Assembly: GCA_017744515.1 (NCBI GenBank)
Contig: JAGIBF010000022.1
Coordinates: 1-64,000 of the forward strand
Length of the DNA: 64,000 nt
Direction of reading: 5' to 3'
DNA from: Niastella sp.
Lineage (GTDB): Bacteria; Bacteroidota; Bacteroidia; Chitinophagales; Chitinophagaceae
This document shows, one piece after another, positions 41,515 through 51,368 of the stretch. Under the pieces are notes generated by a model. That model had not been told where the DNA came from. It made no database searches and saw only the letters and a list, made by a program, of their open reading frames with translations. The position numbers were made by a program, and so were the translations under genes. The first letter of the stretch is position 1. The number at the start of each line of letters is the position of its first letter.

Positions 41515-42015
41515 TTAATGGTTTAATGATCTTGTTGTCAAAATGGTATCTACCAGGCTGCCTTCCGCAGCCTGACTAATATTGATGCACCGCCTGTTAT
41601 CGCCCTTCAATTCGCCTCTGTATGTAGCTGTTACGCGGTAGGTCGCGCCCTTCTCTACCATAAATAGTTTATTGATCGTATAGGGATACACTACCTCGAC
41701 TGAATCACGAGCTGGCAGCCGGATAAACTCTTTCAGACAGGCCGAATTGACCTTTACTTTAATGCCTGCCGGCGCCGGAGCGCCTGCCTGGTTGTATAAC
41801 GCGATATTCGTACCGGCCATACAATCGGGCCTTGTAATCTCCACATCAAAGAGGTTTGGATTGGTCAACAGAAAAGTGACGGGCTCATTGAGCGAACCTT
41901 TTTTAATACGCATACCGAAATGGATATCACATTCTGAACCGCTATAGGTATTTTTCTTCGTACCAGCACAACTGGTTATCACGATCAAAACAGCTAACAC
42001 ATATACTTTTACCAT
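41515..42015 (-). CDS. Lipoprotein, candidate immunity protein of the RHS toxin
   Basis: 166 residues, family not recognised. Lipobox VLIVITSCAG (Cys 16) predicts an acylated envelope protein; the rest looks like one Ig-like beta-sandwich (EPVTFLLTNPNLFDVEI, DSVEVVYPYTINKLFMVEKGATYRVTATYRGELKG). Its ATG overlaps the end of the RHS gene (ATGGTAA shares the RHS stop), which indicates translational coupling. A gene directly 3' of an RHS toxin tip is the standard immunity position. A lipoprotein would meet a toxin in the periplasm, or a peptidase at the surface. Function is inferred from position only. Confidence 0.7.
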   Translation of the reverse strand: MVKVYVLAVLIVITSCAGTKKNTYSGSECDIHFGMRIKKGSLNEPVTFLLTNPNLFDVEITRPDCMAGTNIALYNQAGAPAPAGIKVKVNSACLKEFIRLPARDSVEVVYPYTINKLFMVEKGATYRVTATYRGELKGDNRRCINISQAAEGSLVDTILTTRSLNH

Positions 42016-45000
42016 GGTCGGGATATTACGGTGTGACTAAAACGCCTCGGAATCAAGTACAGCCACTTGAAATTTAAGAAATTATTATTTGACATATCCT
42101 TGAACAGCGTATAATTTGTCCACAAGGGGTTGTCTCTTTGCAAAGGCAATATACCAGCCCGTAACCTGCCTGCATTTAAGAATTCCATGGAGTAAGCCAA
42201 TGGGCCATCCGTATCAAGGGTTGAATTTGAAAAGCTTCGGAAATTATCCGGACCATATCTCCACCGAACGAAATTGCCATGTGCATCCAGAATTCTCTCG
42301 TATACTGAATGACCATATTCATGCACTACGGTATACTTCAGGTAAGAGCTGCTGGTAAAGGCGGGTGGCCCGATCTCAATGTTACCTGTAATCTCATCTG
42401 TTTCTCCATAATCGGGTTGTGCCTGATTATACGTCATATTGACCCCTGTCATTCCGTAGCGTAGTTGTACAAAGTCGACCGCCCTATCAGCAATGGCATC
42501 CTGAGCAGCTGACCCTGGCACGGCTGCTTTATAAGCCTTGACAAACTGTTTTACCCTGCCATCATTTGTGCCAAAGCCATAGCCATCTTTCCAGTTCTTA
42601 TAGGACTCGATACCCGAGGTCACGGCCGCAAATGCTCCACCTATGATTGCCGCTGTTCCGGCTCCCTGGAAGAAGGGGTCGCCATCCAACAGGTTGGAGA
42701 ATCCATTCATCAGGACTCCCTGCCCCGCTCCCCAGGCCACGTTGGCTATAAAAGTGCCTCCTCCCACAAAGGCCAGTGCTCCGCTGGCGCCTCCTACGAG
42801 GGCTCCACGCCAAAAACCTCCCCAGAAGTTCTTACCTGCTTCTGCATACTGAATGCCTTTCATGAATCCTCCGATGAGGGCACCAGCTATGATCGCGATC
42901 ACCAGTGGGTTATCTCCATTGGGATCTATATGGCTTAAGGGATTGTTGAGGGCATAGGCATACCGGTTATATGCCTGCGAACTGAAGAGGTCTGATATGT
43001 AATTATCCGGACCTAACATGCGCCCTTGTATAGGGTCGTATATGCGGCCATTCATATTGATCAACGCGAACTGAGGCAGGTGTTCATGTCCTGTGTAGCC
43101 ACGGTATAGCCAGTTACTCACTGCAGGAACACTGGCATACGACCAGTTGGTTGGGTTTCTTTTGCGCCCCCATGCGTCGAAGTTCTGCTCTTCTACTACT
43201 GTTCCTGCTGAATTGGTAACTGTAAGTATGCTGCCCAGGTGGTCGGTGTACACATAATATGGTGTTACGGTAGCTCCTTCTTTTACGATTATGGCACATA
43301 TACCATTACCGGCACCTATGTAATGTATTTCCCTTGTTGGTCCACCGGACATTATCTGTTTTTCATAACTACCCATGTAAAGTCTTGTTTCCTCTACTAA
43401 ACCGTTGTTCCTCAAAATGGACCTAACGCGTTCATAAGCTGGTCCATAAACAAACTCCAGGCTGTATGGGGCTTCGGTAATGGTAGCCGTCTTCAGGAAA
43501 GGCGTATAGGTGATCAATTGTTCTACCGTGGAAATATTGGCCGGCGGTGTTTGTGCTCCTGCAGGATTGGTAATGTAGGCTACTGCATGCACTTTATCTG
43601 TCTTATACACATAGTTGCCTGCGTCGGTCTTGGAAGAGATGTTTCCCCTGGAAGAAGAAGGTGTTCCATCGTATGTTACCGCTATTTGCTGTACTCCATT
43701 AACGGTTGATGAGGTGAGCCTGTTCAGGTTGTCGAATGTGAAGCTTTCGGTAATGTTCTTAATGGCATCATTCCTACTGAGCAAATTGCCTTTTTCATAG
43801 TCGAACGTCAGATTCAGGTCTTGCACACCGGGGGTATAATACCGCTGCGGTGTTCCATATACATAGGTATGTTGCGATGTTTTTCCGTTGCCCATCGTAA
43901 AACCGGTGTATTGGCCAAAGCCATTGACGGCGGTGGCTGTAAACAGGGTGATCTGCGCCCCTGCTGCTCCTCCGGTTACTGTCAACAGGCCTCCGTTTGC
44001 ATCATAGGTCCTGTTTTCTTCTATACCCGAGGGGTATACTGTTTTGGTAAGGTGGCTGTACTGATCATGGGTAAACGAGGTGGTATAGAAAATTCCGTCC
44101 GTCGTAATCTTTTCGGTAGCGGGCCGCATATAGGTATCATAGGTGTACTCTTTGGTTATTCCGTTGAATCCTATTACCCTGGTGAGTGTGTTGTTACTGC
44201 AGGCGCCATTGGTATAATATTCATAGGTAGTGACACCTTCGGGCCCTGTACGACTGAGCAGGCGGCCAAGCCCATCGTACACCATAGTTCTTGTATTGTT
44301 TTTGGCGTCTGTCTGTTCGATCAGTTGGCCATAGGCATCGTAGATGTAGTTAATGGTACCGGCATTCTTATCGGTAAGGCTGCTTTGTCTGCCGTACGCA
44401 TCAAATGCAGTACTAACCATGGTGACGCCATCATGTTTTACCTCTACCTGGTTGCCTTTACTATCGTACGTAAAATCAAGCTGTCCACCGTTATCGATAG
44501 CTGTTATCACCCGGCCTGCCGCATCGGTAATCTTTGTGCTGCTTTGTGAGCTGCCATTGGATGTAACGGTTTGCAGTCTGCCATTGCTGAGGGTTGTATA
44601 GGTATTGGTAACGGTGGCCTGCGTATTGGCCATCATGGTGGGCCTGCCATACGCATCATAGGTATTGGTGGTTGTGAGCGCTGTTTCAGAAGCATAGCGA
44701 TCGGCAGTCTGTGCGGCCACCTGTCCTTTGGCATTGTAGGTAACAGTGCGGGTAAGCCACTGGCCATTAAAACCGGCCGTCTGGGTCTGGGTTTCCCGGT
44801 TCAGCTTATCATACCATGTTTTGGTATCGGGGCTGCCACCCGGATGATCGGTAAAGGCATAATATACATTGTTGCCTGCTACGTCCCATACCAGGGAGTT
44901 GTTGACTGAAAATCTCTGGGGTAAGGTGGTTTTCTTCAACCGGCCGAAAGCGTCGTATTCAAAGGTGGTGGTGAGGCAATCGATAGAAGTTTTGGTCAAC

Positions 45001-48000
45001 GCCTTACCCCATTTACTGTCATACGTAGATGATATTGTTTGCGTAATACCGCCTCCACTTGTCTGTTGCGTCAATGCAAATCTTCCTTTCGCATCGTAGG
45101 TACTTGTTATTGTACGGCTATTCAGTCCAACTGCGCCGGTTGCATCTGTGAGCACATTGCCAAAGTTGTTATAGGTATAGGTATGTGTAAGGGCTTTGGG
45201 CAATCCACTGTAGAATACCTCGGTTTCCACCAGTCCTTTTGCGTTATAGGTAAATGTTGATGTGGTGCTGAGTGCAGACATGCCTGTTCTTGTATTTGCA
45301 ACCGTGATCGTGGTGGGCCTGGCCGGCACCGGCGTATTGTAGGTTCCATACGCAGTGGTAGTCGTCATGGTTTCTGTAGGCGTGACCGTACTGCCTGCCA
45401 ACACACCTGTTTTAACTGTGCTGGTGGTAATGTTACCGTAGCTATCATATGTATTGACTGTTTCTACCGCTTTCCCATTGATATAATCAATTTCGAGTGC
45501 CTTATCCGACTTCTGGAGATACCGGGTGTCGCCATACCCGGTTGAAAGGTTGGTAAATGACGTAGTAAACTGTGTTTCGGAAAGCAGTGCCGAGGTGGCG
45601 GTGAGGCGGGTTGTCTGCTTTACTGTGTAGGGCACAGCAAACTGCGTATTGATATTATTTTCCGTGATGGACGTGATGCCGGTTACATCGTTTTTAGTTG
45701 TGATCTTCCTGAAACCCAAAAAGCCTTTAGCAGCGCGGTGCACTACCGCATTTTCATAATTGAAAGTGTTGGTTTGAACGCCTCCTATTCCATCCGGCGA
45801 GCTTATAGATGATGTCGCATATAGCGGAAGCTGAACGTAATTGTAAGGATTATGGTTAGCAGGATCGTCCAGCGAAACGGTTCGGTCGTAGAACCACGGG
45901 TAGTTGGTCTTGTCTGTCAATAGCTTGTATTCGAATGAAAGGGTTGTATTATGCCCATCTGTTATTTTGGCCAGCATCCGCTCTTTTCCAAATGGCTTAA
46001 AGGAAATAAAGTCGGCGGGACTGTATATATTGGGCCGGTTGATGATATCTGCACGGCCATCGCCATTAAAATCGCCCGACACGATGCCCTGCGAGGATCC
46101 ATATATGCCTAATGCCAACAGGTTGTAGTAGGTATACTGCTCATGGTAAAAGCCGGTTACCGAGCCTCTGCTGTAATACAGGGAGAACTTCGATTGATTG
46201 GGTGAAGCCCCGCTTACTGTGAATCCCTGCAGGATATCGCTTTTGCCATCGCCATTAAAATCTGCCACCTGGATGATGTGATCGCCATAGCTGCCGTTGA
46301 AAACAACTGCCTGGTTGAAGGCAAAGGACTGTGAGGTGTAAGCCGTACCTGTACTATAGAATATATTCCATCCACCGGAGTTGTTCCTCACCAGCAAATC
46401 GGTCTTCCTGTCGCCATTGAAATCGCCGGGGAAGATCTTGTTATCTTTTATGATCGAACTGGTTGAGTAAATAACGGAAGCGGCAAAGGAAAACCCTGTA
46501 GTAGCTGAAACGCGCTGTATGGCCAGGACATAGGTGGTATAGTCTTTGGTGACCAATAGTTCCATTTTCCCATCGCCATCGAAGTCGATGGTGCTGATCG
46601 TATCGGCTCCTGCCACTGTGCCTGCATAAAAATCGGGACTGGGATTGGCCCCAAAACCGAAGTTGGCTATTTCAAGATTGACCTCGCCGGAAGAGGGACT
46701 GGTGAGGAAAGCCTTGAAATCGAAAACATACCTGGGCTGGAACAGGCAAGTACCGTTTTGACGCTTTCTGGCCAGCACCATAATATAATCCTGGTTACCA
46801 TCGCCATCAAAATCACCTGGTATAAAATAATTCCCGGTAGTCTTGTTTACATACTGGTAGGGCTCTCCAAAATAGGTAGGGTAAGTAAAAGTTTGCTGCT
46901 GGTATTCGGTCCACCCTGTCTGGTTGTTGAAGCTTTTGGTATAATTAATGGTGACGTTACTTATTTTTCTGATATACCCAACGCCACAGCTAAAGTTTTC
47001 CACGGATGCGTTGATCTCCATCACGTCATCTCTGCCATCGCCGTTATAATCACCATTCATGAAGCTAAAGAACTTTTTATCTTTTATGATCTCCGACTGT
47101 ACGTTCTGTGGAAGCGACTTCATATACATCAATGTATAGCTGGACTCGCTCACATCGCTTACGAGTGAGTATTCGTTGTGCAACCGGGTGTTGGCGTTGG
47201 CATCGAAATAGCTTTTGGCAGCCAGCAAATCGGAATGGCCATCGGCATCGAAGTCGCCGGCGAAGAAGTCATATTCGCCTGTCAAAGCTATCGTGGTTGA
47301 GATAAGCATGTTTTGTGGCGTTGCTCCGTATAAGAAGATGGTTGAATTGAGGGCCACATTCCCTACTCCAAATTCTGTTACTTCCTTCAGCAGTGAAGTG
47401 ATGTTATCGAATCCATAATCGAACTGGTAGGTTTTTATTACTGTGCTGCCTTCTCCGTTGACGGTTATTTTTTCGAGCAGATGCTGGTTGGACAAAGAGG
47501 CTCCGGCATCGTAACTGGTATTTCGATCGGTGCGCACCTTGTAGTCGAATACGATGGAGTTATAGGTGGCTTGCCCGGTATTTATATTGCCTGTGTAGTT
47601 GATGGCCTTGATGCGCGTATCGCGGGCATTGTTCTCATACACGAAATCGATATAGTTTCCATTTACATCCAGTATCCTGTTCAATCGCCAAAGCACTACG
47701 CTGGCGCCGTTGTCGGTGAGTATACGTGAATCGGCGGTACGTCCAAATTCCATGACACTGCCATCTTTGGAAGTTACTTCGAACCAATCGGGGTTACTGG
47801 CCTGCCCTGTTGTGTGGGATACAATTTTAGCAAAAGACTCGGCTTCTCCGGCATAGACTGTTCCATTGGCCCCATTTGAGCCTGTGATGACATTGAGCCG
47901 CATTCCGTCGAGCGAGAATGCGTCGTCGGTAGTATAGGTAACGGGTTTCACAATACCATTATGGTATATGTTTCTTCCTGTTCTGCCAATGGATGAAAGG

Positions 48001-49169
48001 CCTGTGATATTCCATCCCCAGCCCATTGGCCCATCGCCTCCCTGTGAATTGTAGGTAATTCCCACGGTTGGCTGGAAGCCATTGGTGCCTGGCGGTGTAT
48101 AGACAGGCATACTGTATGTGACAGCGCCTGACGGCGTAGTGTTTGTCGATCCGGCGATCGTGCCCACGGGCCTCGACAGATCAATGGTCTTTGTAAAGCT
48201 ACCGTTTGTGAACAACGGGGTATAGGTAATGGGAGGCAATGATACGACGACGGTGACTATTGCGGGGTCTGATAAACAGCTGCCATCAGCACTGCTTGCC
48301 TTTACCTTGTAGGTATACGAACCGGGAGGGAGATTAGCGGGCACACTATACACCCAGCCCTGCGTAATCAGATTATCATTTGCATCGTACCAGTTATAGG
48401 TATATGCCGTTCCACCGTTTACTATCAATGTGGTACCGGTTCCCACCGTAACAGACAGGTTGCCCGTGATGGTCGGTGGCGTTGAAGGCACTGTTTCAAA
48501 CCATAGCTGGTAATAATAGTTCACCCCACAGCCGTAAGGTTGGTATACTTTGGCATAATAGCTGTATTCGTCACCGGGATAGAAATCGTATATCTCGAAA
48601 TAGCCTGTATAATTGCTTTGTACCAACTGATAGTCCTGCACGTATCCATACCAGGGATCGTAATACTCATATAGTTTATACAGTTGAAAGGTTACTCCTG
48701 ATACGTTGCTACTCAACTGAACTTTAGCTACATCCTCACGGCACTTTTGCGCATAGTCCTGGAAAAGATTTGGCGCCGAAGATATATATACCGTGTAGGG
48801 CATCCTGTAGGATTCACAATATGTATTGTAGTTGAAGAAACTGACCCACACCGTGCTTCCATTGGAAGCATAGAAAGAATAATCGGCGGTCAGCTGAAAA
48901 TCCGAATAGATATAGTTGGTTTGCAACGGGGTAGTTGAAGTCTCTGAATCATACCAGCGAAACTCTCCTGACACATAATTATAAGGGTCTGTGAAATATT
49001 CAGTCCTGAGGGTGATATAGCCGGGGGAACAGAGCTGGCCCGGCGGTGAATACTGGTACGTATAAAATGGCTCATAGCATTGAGCGTACCCCATCGAGAG
49101 GCTAAAGAAAAAGCTTACGAGAAGTAGTTTGAGGCATTTTTTAGGAGAGGATAGGTTTAATTTTCTCAT
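42009..49169 (-). CDS. SpvB/FG-GAP/RHS polymorphic toxin-like protein with HExxH metallopeptidase tip
   Basis: 2386 residues. Signal peptide (MRKLNLSSPKKCLKLLLVSFFFSLSMGYA); Ig/PKD-like region (about 30-310); SpvB-type domain (about 335-620; GFQPTVGITYNSQGGDGPMG); seven FG-GAP repeats (about 635-1045; GDFDADGHSD ... GDFNGDGRAD); RHS/YD repeats (about 1200-2040); RHS core (LGPDNYISDL...YNRYAYALNNPLSHIDPNGD, about 2045-2075). After the core comes a Gly/Ala-rich hydrophobic segment (about 2080-2180) and a variable C-terminus with VVHEYGHSVYE (HEYGH at 2283-2287; DNA 42309-42323) and a possible third ligand Glu in YSMEFLNAG. This is the TcB/TcC-like shell-and-tip plan. It lies 14 bp behind a Skp-like gene. 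There is no T9SS sorting domain on the protein itself. Confidence 0.88.
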   Translation of the reverse strand: MRKLNLSSPKKCLKLLLVSFFFSLSMGYAQCYEPFYTYQYSPPGQLCSPGYITLRTEYFTDPYNYVSGEFRWYDSETSTTPLQTNYIYSDFQLTADYSFYASNGSTVWVSFFNYNTYCESYRMPYTVYISSAPNLFQDYAQKCREDVAKVQLSSNVSGVTFQLYKLYEYYDPWYGYVQDYQLVQSNYTGYFEIYDFYPGDEYSYYAKVYQPYGCGVNYYYQLWFETVPSTPPTITGNLSVTVGTGTTLIVNGGTAYTYNWYDANDNLITQGWVYSVPANLPPGSYTYKVKASSADGSCLSDPAIVTVVVSLPPITYTPLFTNGSFTKTIDLSRPVGTIAGSTNTTPSGAVTYSMPVYTPPGTNGFQPTVGITYNSQGGDGPMGWGWNITGLSSIGRTGRNIYHNGIVKPVTYTTDDAFSLDGMRLNVITGSNGANGTVYAGEAESFAKIVSHTTGQASNPDWFEVTSKDGSVMEFGRTADSRILTDNGASVVLWRLNRILDVNGNYIDFVYENNARDTRIKAINYTGNINTGQATYNSIVFDYKVRTDRNTSYDAGASLSNQHLLEKITVNGEGSTVIKTYQFDYGFDNITSLLKEVTEFGVGNVALNSTIFLYGATPQNMLISTTIALTGEYDFFAGDFDADGHSDLLAAKSYFDANANTRLHNEYSLVSDVSESSYTLMYMKSLPQNVQSEIIKDKKFFSFMNGDYNGDGRDDVMEINASVENFSCGVGYIRKISNVTINYTKSFNNQTGWTEYQQQTFTYPTYFGEPYQYVNKTTGNYFIPGDFDGDGNQDYIMVLARKRQNGTCLFQPRYVFDFKAFLTSPSSGEVNLEIANFGFGANPSPDFYAGTVAGADTISTIDFDGDGKMELLVTKDYTTYVLAIQRVSATTGFSFAASVIYSTSSIIKDNKIFPGDFNGDRKTDLLVRNNSGGWNIFYSTGTAYTSQSFAFNQAVVFNGSYGDHIIQVADFNGDGKSDILQGFTVSGASPNQSKFSLYYSRGSVTGFYHEQYTYYNLLALGIYGSSQGIVSGDFNGDGRADIINRPNIYSPADFISFKPFGKERMLAKITDGHNTTLSFEYKLLTDKTNYPWFYDRTVSLDDPANHNPYNYVQLPLYATSSISSPDGIGGVQTNTFNYENAVVHRAAKGFLGFRKITTKNDVTGITSITENNINTQFAVPYTVKQTTRLTATSALLSETQFTTSFTNLSTGYGDTRYLQKSDKALEIDYINGKAVETVNTYDSYGNITTSTVKTGVLAGSTVTPTETMTTTTAYGTYNTPVPARPTTITVANTRTGMSALSTTSTFTYNAKGLVETEVFYSGLPKALTHTYTYNNFGNVLTDATGAVGLNSRTITSTYDAKGRFALTQQTSGGGITQTISSTYDSKWGKALTKTSIDCLTTTFEYDAFGRLKKTTLPQRFSVNNSLVWDVAGNNVYYAFTDHPGGSPDTKTWYDKLNRETQTQTAGFNGQWLTRTVTYNAKGQVAAQTADRYASETALTTTNTYDAYGRPTMMANTQATVTNTYTTLSNGRLQTVTSNGSSQSSTKITDAAGRVITAIDNGGQLDFTYDSKGNQVEVKHDGVTMVSTAFDAYGRQSSLTDKNAGTINYIYDAYGQLIEQTDAKNNTRTMVYDGLGRLLSRTGPEGVTTYEYYTNGACSNNTLTRVIGFNGITKEYTYDTYMRPATEKITTDGIFYTTSFTHDQYSHLTKTVYPSGIEENRTYDANGGLLTVTGGAAGAQITLFTATAVNGFGQYTGFTMGNGKTSQHTYVYGTPQRYYTPGVQDLNLTFDYEKGNLLSRNDAIKNITESFTFDNLNRLTSSTVNGVQQIAVTYDGTPSSSRGNISSKTDAGNYVYKTDKVHAVAYITNPAGAQTPPANISTVEQLITYTPFLKTATITEAPYSLEFVYGPAYERVRSILRNNGLVEETRLYMGSYEKQIMSGGPTREIHYIGAGNGICAIIVKEGATVTPYYVYTDHLGSILTVTNSAGTVVEEQNFDAWGRKRNPTNWSYASVPAVSNWLYRGYTGHEHLPQFALINMNGRIYDPIQGRMLGPDNYISDLFSSQAYNRYAYALNNPLSHIDPNGDNPLVIAIIAGALIGGFMKGIQYAEAGKNFWGGFWRGALVGGASGALAFVGGGTFIANVAWGAGQGVLMNGFSNLLDGDPFFQGAGTAAIIGGAFAAVTSGIESYKNWKDGYGFGTNDGRVKQFVKAYKAAVPGSAAQDAIADRAVDFVQLRYGMTGVNMTYNQAQPDYGETDEITGNIEIGPPAFTSSSYLKYTVVHEYGHSVYERILDAHGNFVRWRYGPDNFRSFSNSTLDTDGPLAYSMEFLNAGRLRAGILPLQRDNPLWTNYTLFKDMSNNNFLNFKWLYLIPRRFSHTVISRPW

Positions 49170-49183
49170 GGTAGGGGCAATTG

Positions 49184-49849
49184 TCAGTTCAACTTTTTTA
49201 TGATCAGGGCGGTAATATCAATTCGTCTTTTGTTATCGGTGAGTGTAGCTATTCCTCCTTTCGGCACCGGCTCCACGCTGGTAAATTTTCCTTCTATTAC
49301 AACGGCCTGGATGGCCTGGGTTATCTTCGCCTCATATGTTGTCATCATGGAGATCCTTTCCTCGTGTCTTTTTTTCTGCTCCTGCTGCCAGACCAACATG
49401 AGTTGCGATCTTTCACCGTCTGCCTGTCCGTTTATCTGATCACGTTTCTTCGCTCCTTTCAGGCTGTCTTTCTGCAGGTTTTCACGTGTACGCTTGTCCA
49501 GCGACTGCAACGACTTATCCAACGCTGCTTTCGAAGCGATGTGGGTCTGGAAGTTTTTTTGTTTGGCGGCGAAAAATGCTTTGTATGCTTTTCTGATACT
49601 ATCCTGATCGACCATCGCGATTTTTTCAACTTTATCAGAAACAGTGAGTTGTCTTTTTTGCGCATCTGCCTCCGGGGACAACGATAACACTATAGTAGAC
49701 AGCATGACCACACAGGCATACGATCGTATTGTACCAGCAATATTCTTCAGTAAGTAAATCAGGGAATGAAACGTAGTTCGGGATGAAACAACAGGAAGAT
49801 AATCAAAGGAATGCAATTGCATCCCATGATACGGGCTTTTGGAGTTCAT
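49184..49849 (-). CDS. Skp/OmpH-like periplasmic chaperone
   Basis: About 221 residues from ATG 49849. A longer frame to 49906 would start upstream of the promoter's -7 element and is rejected. After an unusually long N-terminal segment and hydrophobic stretch (YACVVMLSTIVLSLSPEADAQ) comes a highly charged coiled-coil arm (KAFFAAKQKNFQTHIASKAALDKSLQSL...QEQKKRHEERIS). The closing segment is typical of OmpH family proteins (IQAVVIEGKFTSVEPVP...DITALIIKKLN). Skp holds outer-membrane and large exported proteins unfolded in the periplasm. Being first in an operon with a 2386-residue exported RHS protein suggests a dedicated chaperone. Confidence 0.75.
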   Translation of the reverse strand: MNSKSPYHGMQLHSFDYLPVVSSRTTFHSLIYLLKNIAGTIRSYACVVMLSTIVLSLSPEADAQKRQLTVSDKVEKIAMVDQDSIRKAYKAFFAAKQKNFQTHIASKAALDKSLQSLDKRTRENLQKDSLKGAKKRDQINGQADGERSQLMLVWQQEQKKRHEERISMMTTYEAKITQAIQAVVIEGKFTSVEPVPKGGIATLTDNKRRIDITALIIKKLN

Positions 49850-49895
49850 AAGCAGGATAGGTTTATTATTCCTAAGGTAAAGAAAAAAAATATTA

Positions 49896-49903
49896 CAAAA
49901 ATA
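49896..49903 (-). promoter_or_regulatory. -7 promoter element (TATTTTTG) of the Skp-RHS operon
   Basis: Exact TAnnTTTG match 46 bp upstream of ATG 49849; it also decides against the longer start at 49906. Confidence 0.5.
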
Positions 49904-50044
49904 CAAACATCATTATTTTTTTAACGATACCCATTATCCTTATGCGGAGTTTCAGGATATAACGACGCCTCTAACGGGAAGGTGTGTAAGAATGTCATCA
50001 GCCGCATAAAGCATTAAGCGGGTAACCCAAACCATTGCCGGCCA

Positions 50045-50743
50045 TCATGCAACGAGTTGGGTGGGTGGTTTTAGTTGGAGGGCTTGCCGTTGTTGTTCGC
50101 GTTTTCTTTTCTTCTTGCGCAAGGCACCTGACGTTATGATCTCCTGCATCCATCTTTCTTTCAGGCGTTGCTCTTCGAGCCATTGGAGTTTCTTTTCGCG
50201 GGCTATACGCTTGCGTTCCCGTTCGATCAACTCAGCAGTATTATCGTAGTTGCTTTTCCAGTGATTACGGCCAATAAGCTTGCGGTAGCGACGGCACTTA
50301 GGATTTTCGGTGCGGTGCTTCAGGCGGGTCTTGTAGGTTTTCTTTGGTCTGACGGGTTGTTTTTTGCGGCCTGTTTTGAGGGTGATGCCGGTGGCCTGCT
50401 GGTAGAGTACCCAATATTCAACGTACGTCTTCCAAAGGTAGTCGTAGGCTTCCTGTGCAGTGGCGCCGTTGTCGATCATGATCATCGCTTCGCCGGTAAA
50501 GTCGCGGTACATCCAGAACTGCCGCCAATCCATGGGCAGGTCGCTGTATATAGAGGAGGCAATCTTTGAAGCGGTAACCAGTCTGCTGGCAGCAACGCGG
50601 GTTTTGTGGAAGGCCGGGTGTGTGAGGACCTTTTCCCGGGTGAGCCTGCTTTTCCTGCGCACGAGATACTCGCCCTCCCATTTGTAAAAGGTGAGGTCGT
50701 CCCAGGTGCATTCAAGAAATATGGGTCCACATTGTCGGGCCAT
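50045..50743 (-). CDS. Conserved hypothetical protein with basic C-terminal coiled coil
   Basis: 232 residues, function not recognised, though the opening MARQCGPIFLECTWDDLTFYK and the block HPAFHKTRVAASRLVTASKIAS look like a Bacteroidota-restricted family. The N-terminal ~115 residues are globular and aromatic-rich (WRQFWMYRDFTGEAMIMIDNG). The rest is very basic and partly coiled coil (KKQPVRPKKTYKTR, ELIERERKRIAREKKLQWLEEQRLKERW), suggesting nucleic-acid or ribosome contact. No signal peptide, no operon partner. Confidence 0.7.
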   Translation of the reverse strand: MARQCGPIFLECTWDDLTFYKWEGEYLVRRKSRLTREKVLTHPAFHKTRVAASRLVTASKIASSIYSDLPMDWRQFWMYRDFTGEAMIMIDNGATAQEAYDYLWKTYVEYWVLYQQATGITLKTGRKKQPVRPKKTYKTRLKHRTENPKCRRYRKLIGRNHWKSNYDNTAELIERERKRIAREKKLQWLEEQRLKERWMQEIITSGALRKKKRKREQQRQALQLKPPTQLVA

Positions 50744-51368
50744 TGGTAAGCGATAATTATATGCATAAATTTAATAATACTACTTGGGTTTTGAAAGAGG
50801 ATGACCGAAATTATTTTGGGGTTGACAGCTTAACAGGTTGATAAGTTGAAAAGGAGGTAAGGATGAGCACTAAGGGTTTGCTGTGGTAACTCATTGGAAC
50901 CTCGAGCCAGATAAACTCTTAGACAATTGACCGTCAAGTAACTATCCAGCTTTTAAACATAGGAAGGGGTTCAATGTTTATGAAAATGCGCCTTTTGTCC
51001 GGATCATGTCCGGCTCAACCCCGGCTCAAGTACGGCTTATCCCGTTTAGTGGTGCGGGTAAAGCCTCTCTCTAATATGAGCGCGGGAATAAAAAAGCCGT
51101 CACGATGGAAATCGCACGGCTGCAGTCACATGAGAAAATTCTACGCTTTAAAAAGAGGTTCTTATATCAATTCACATAAATCTATCTGGCACTGCAAGGT
51201 AGAGCAGGGATGTTATGTATACCTTACCCCAGGTTTACGGTACCGTTAAGGATTAATGAAAAGCCGATTTAAAAAACGCACATCTAAATAATTGCAAGAC
51301 AACTCATTATAAATACTCAATAGGATATCCAATAATTATTTGTAAATTATAGTATACAAGGTTTGCCG
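50744..51368. other. Gene-poor region with octamer repeats
   Basis: 625 bp. A GTTGANAR-type octamer array lies at about 50821-50851 and an imperfect hairpin AGCCGTCACGAT / ATCGCACGGCT at about 51095-51121. A 91-codon open frame at 50974-51249 has no recognisable features. Nothing else is supported; the last part should contain the promoter of the next gene. Confidence 0.5.

Noticed and set aside
43821-44549. 242-codon plus-strand open frame within the RHS gene
   Set aside because: Low-information frame opposite to YD repeats, which generate long antisense frames by their periodicity.
50974-51249. 91-codon open frame in an intergenic region
   Set aside because: No similarity, no signal, no ribosome site; could not be told from chance.
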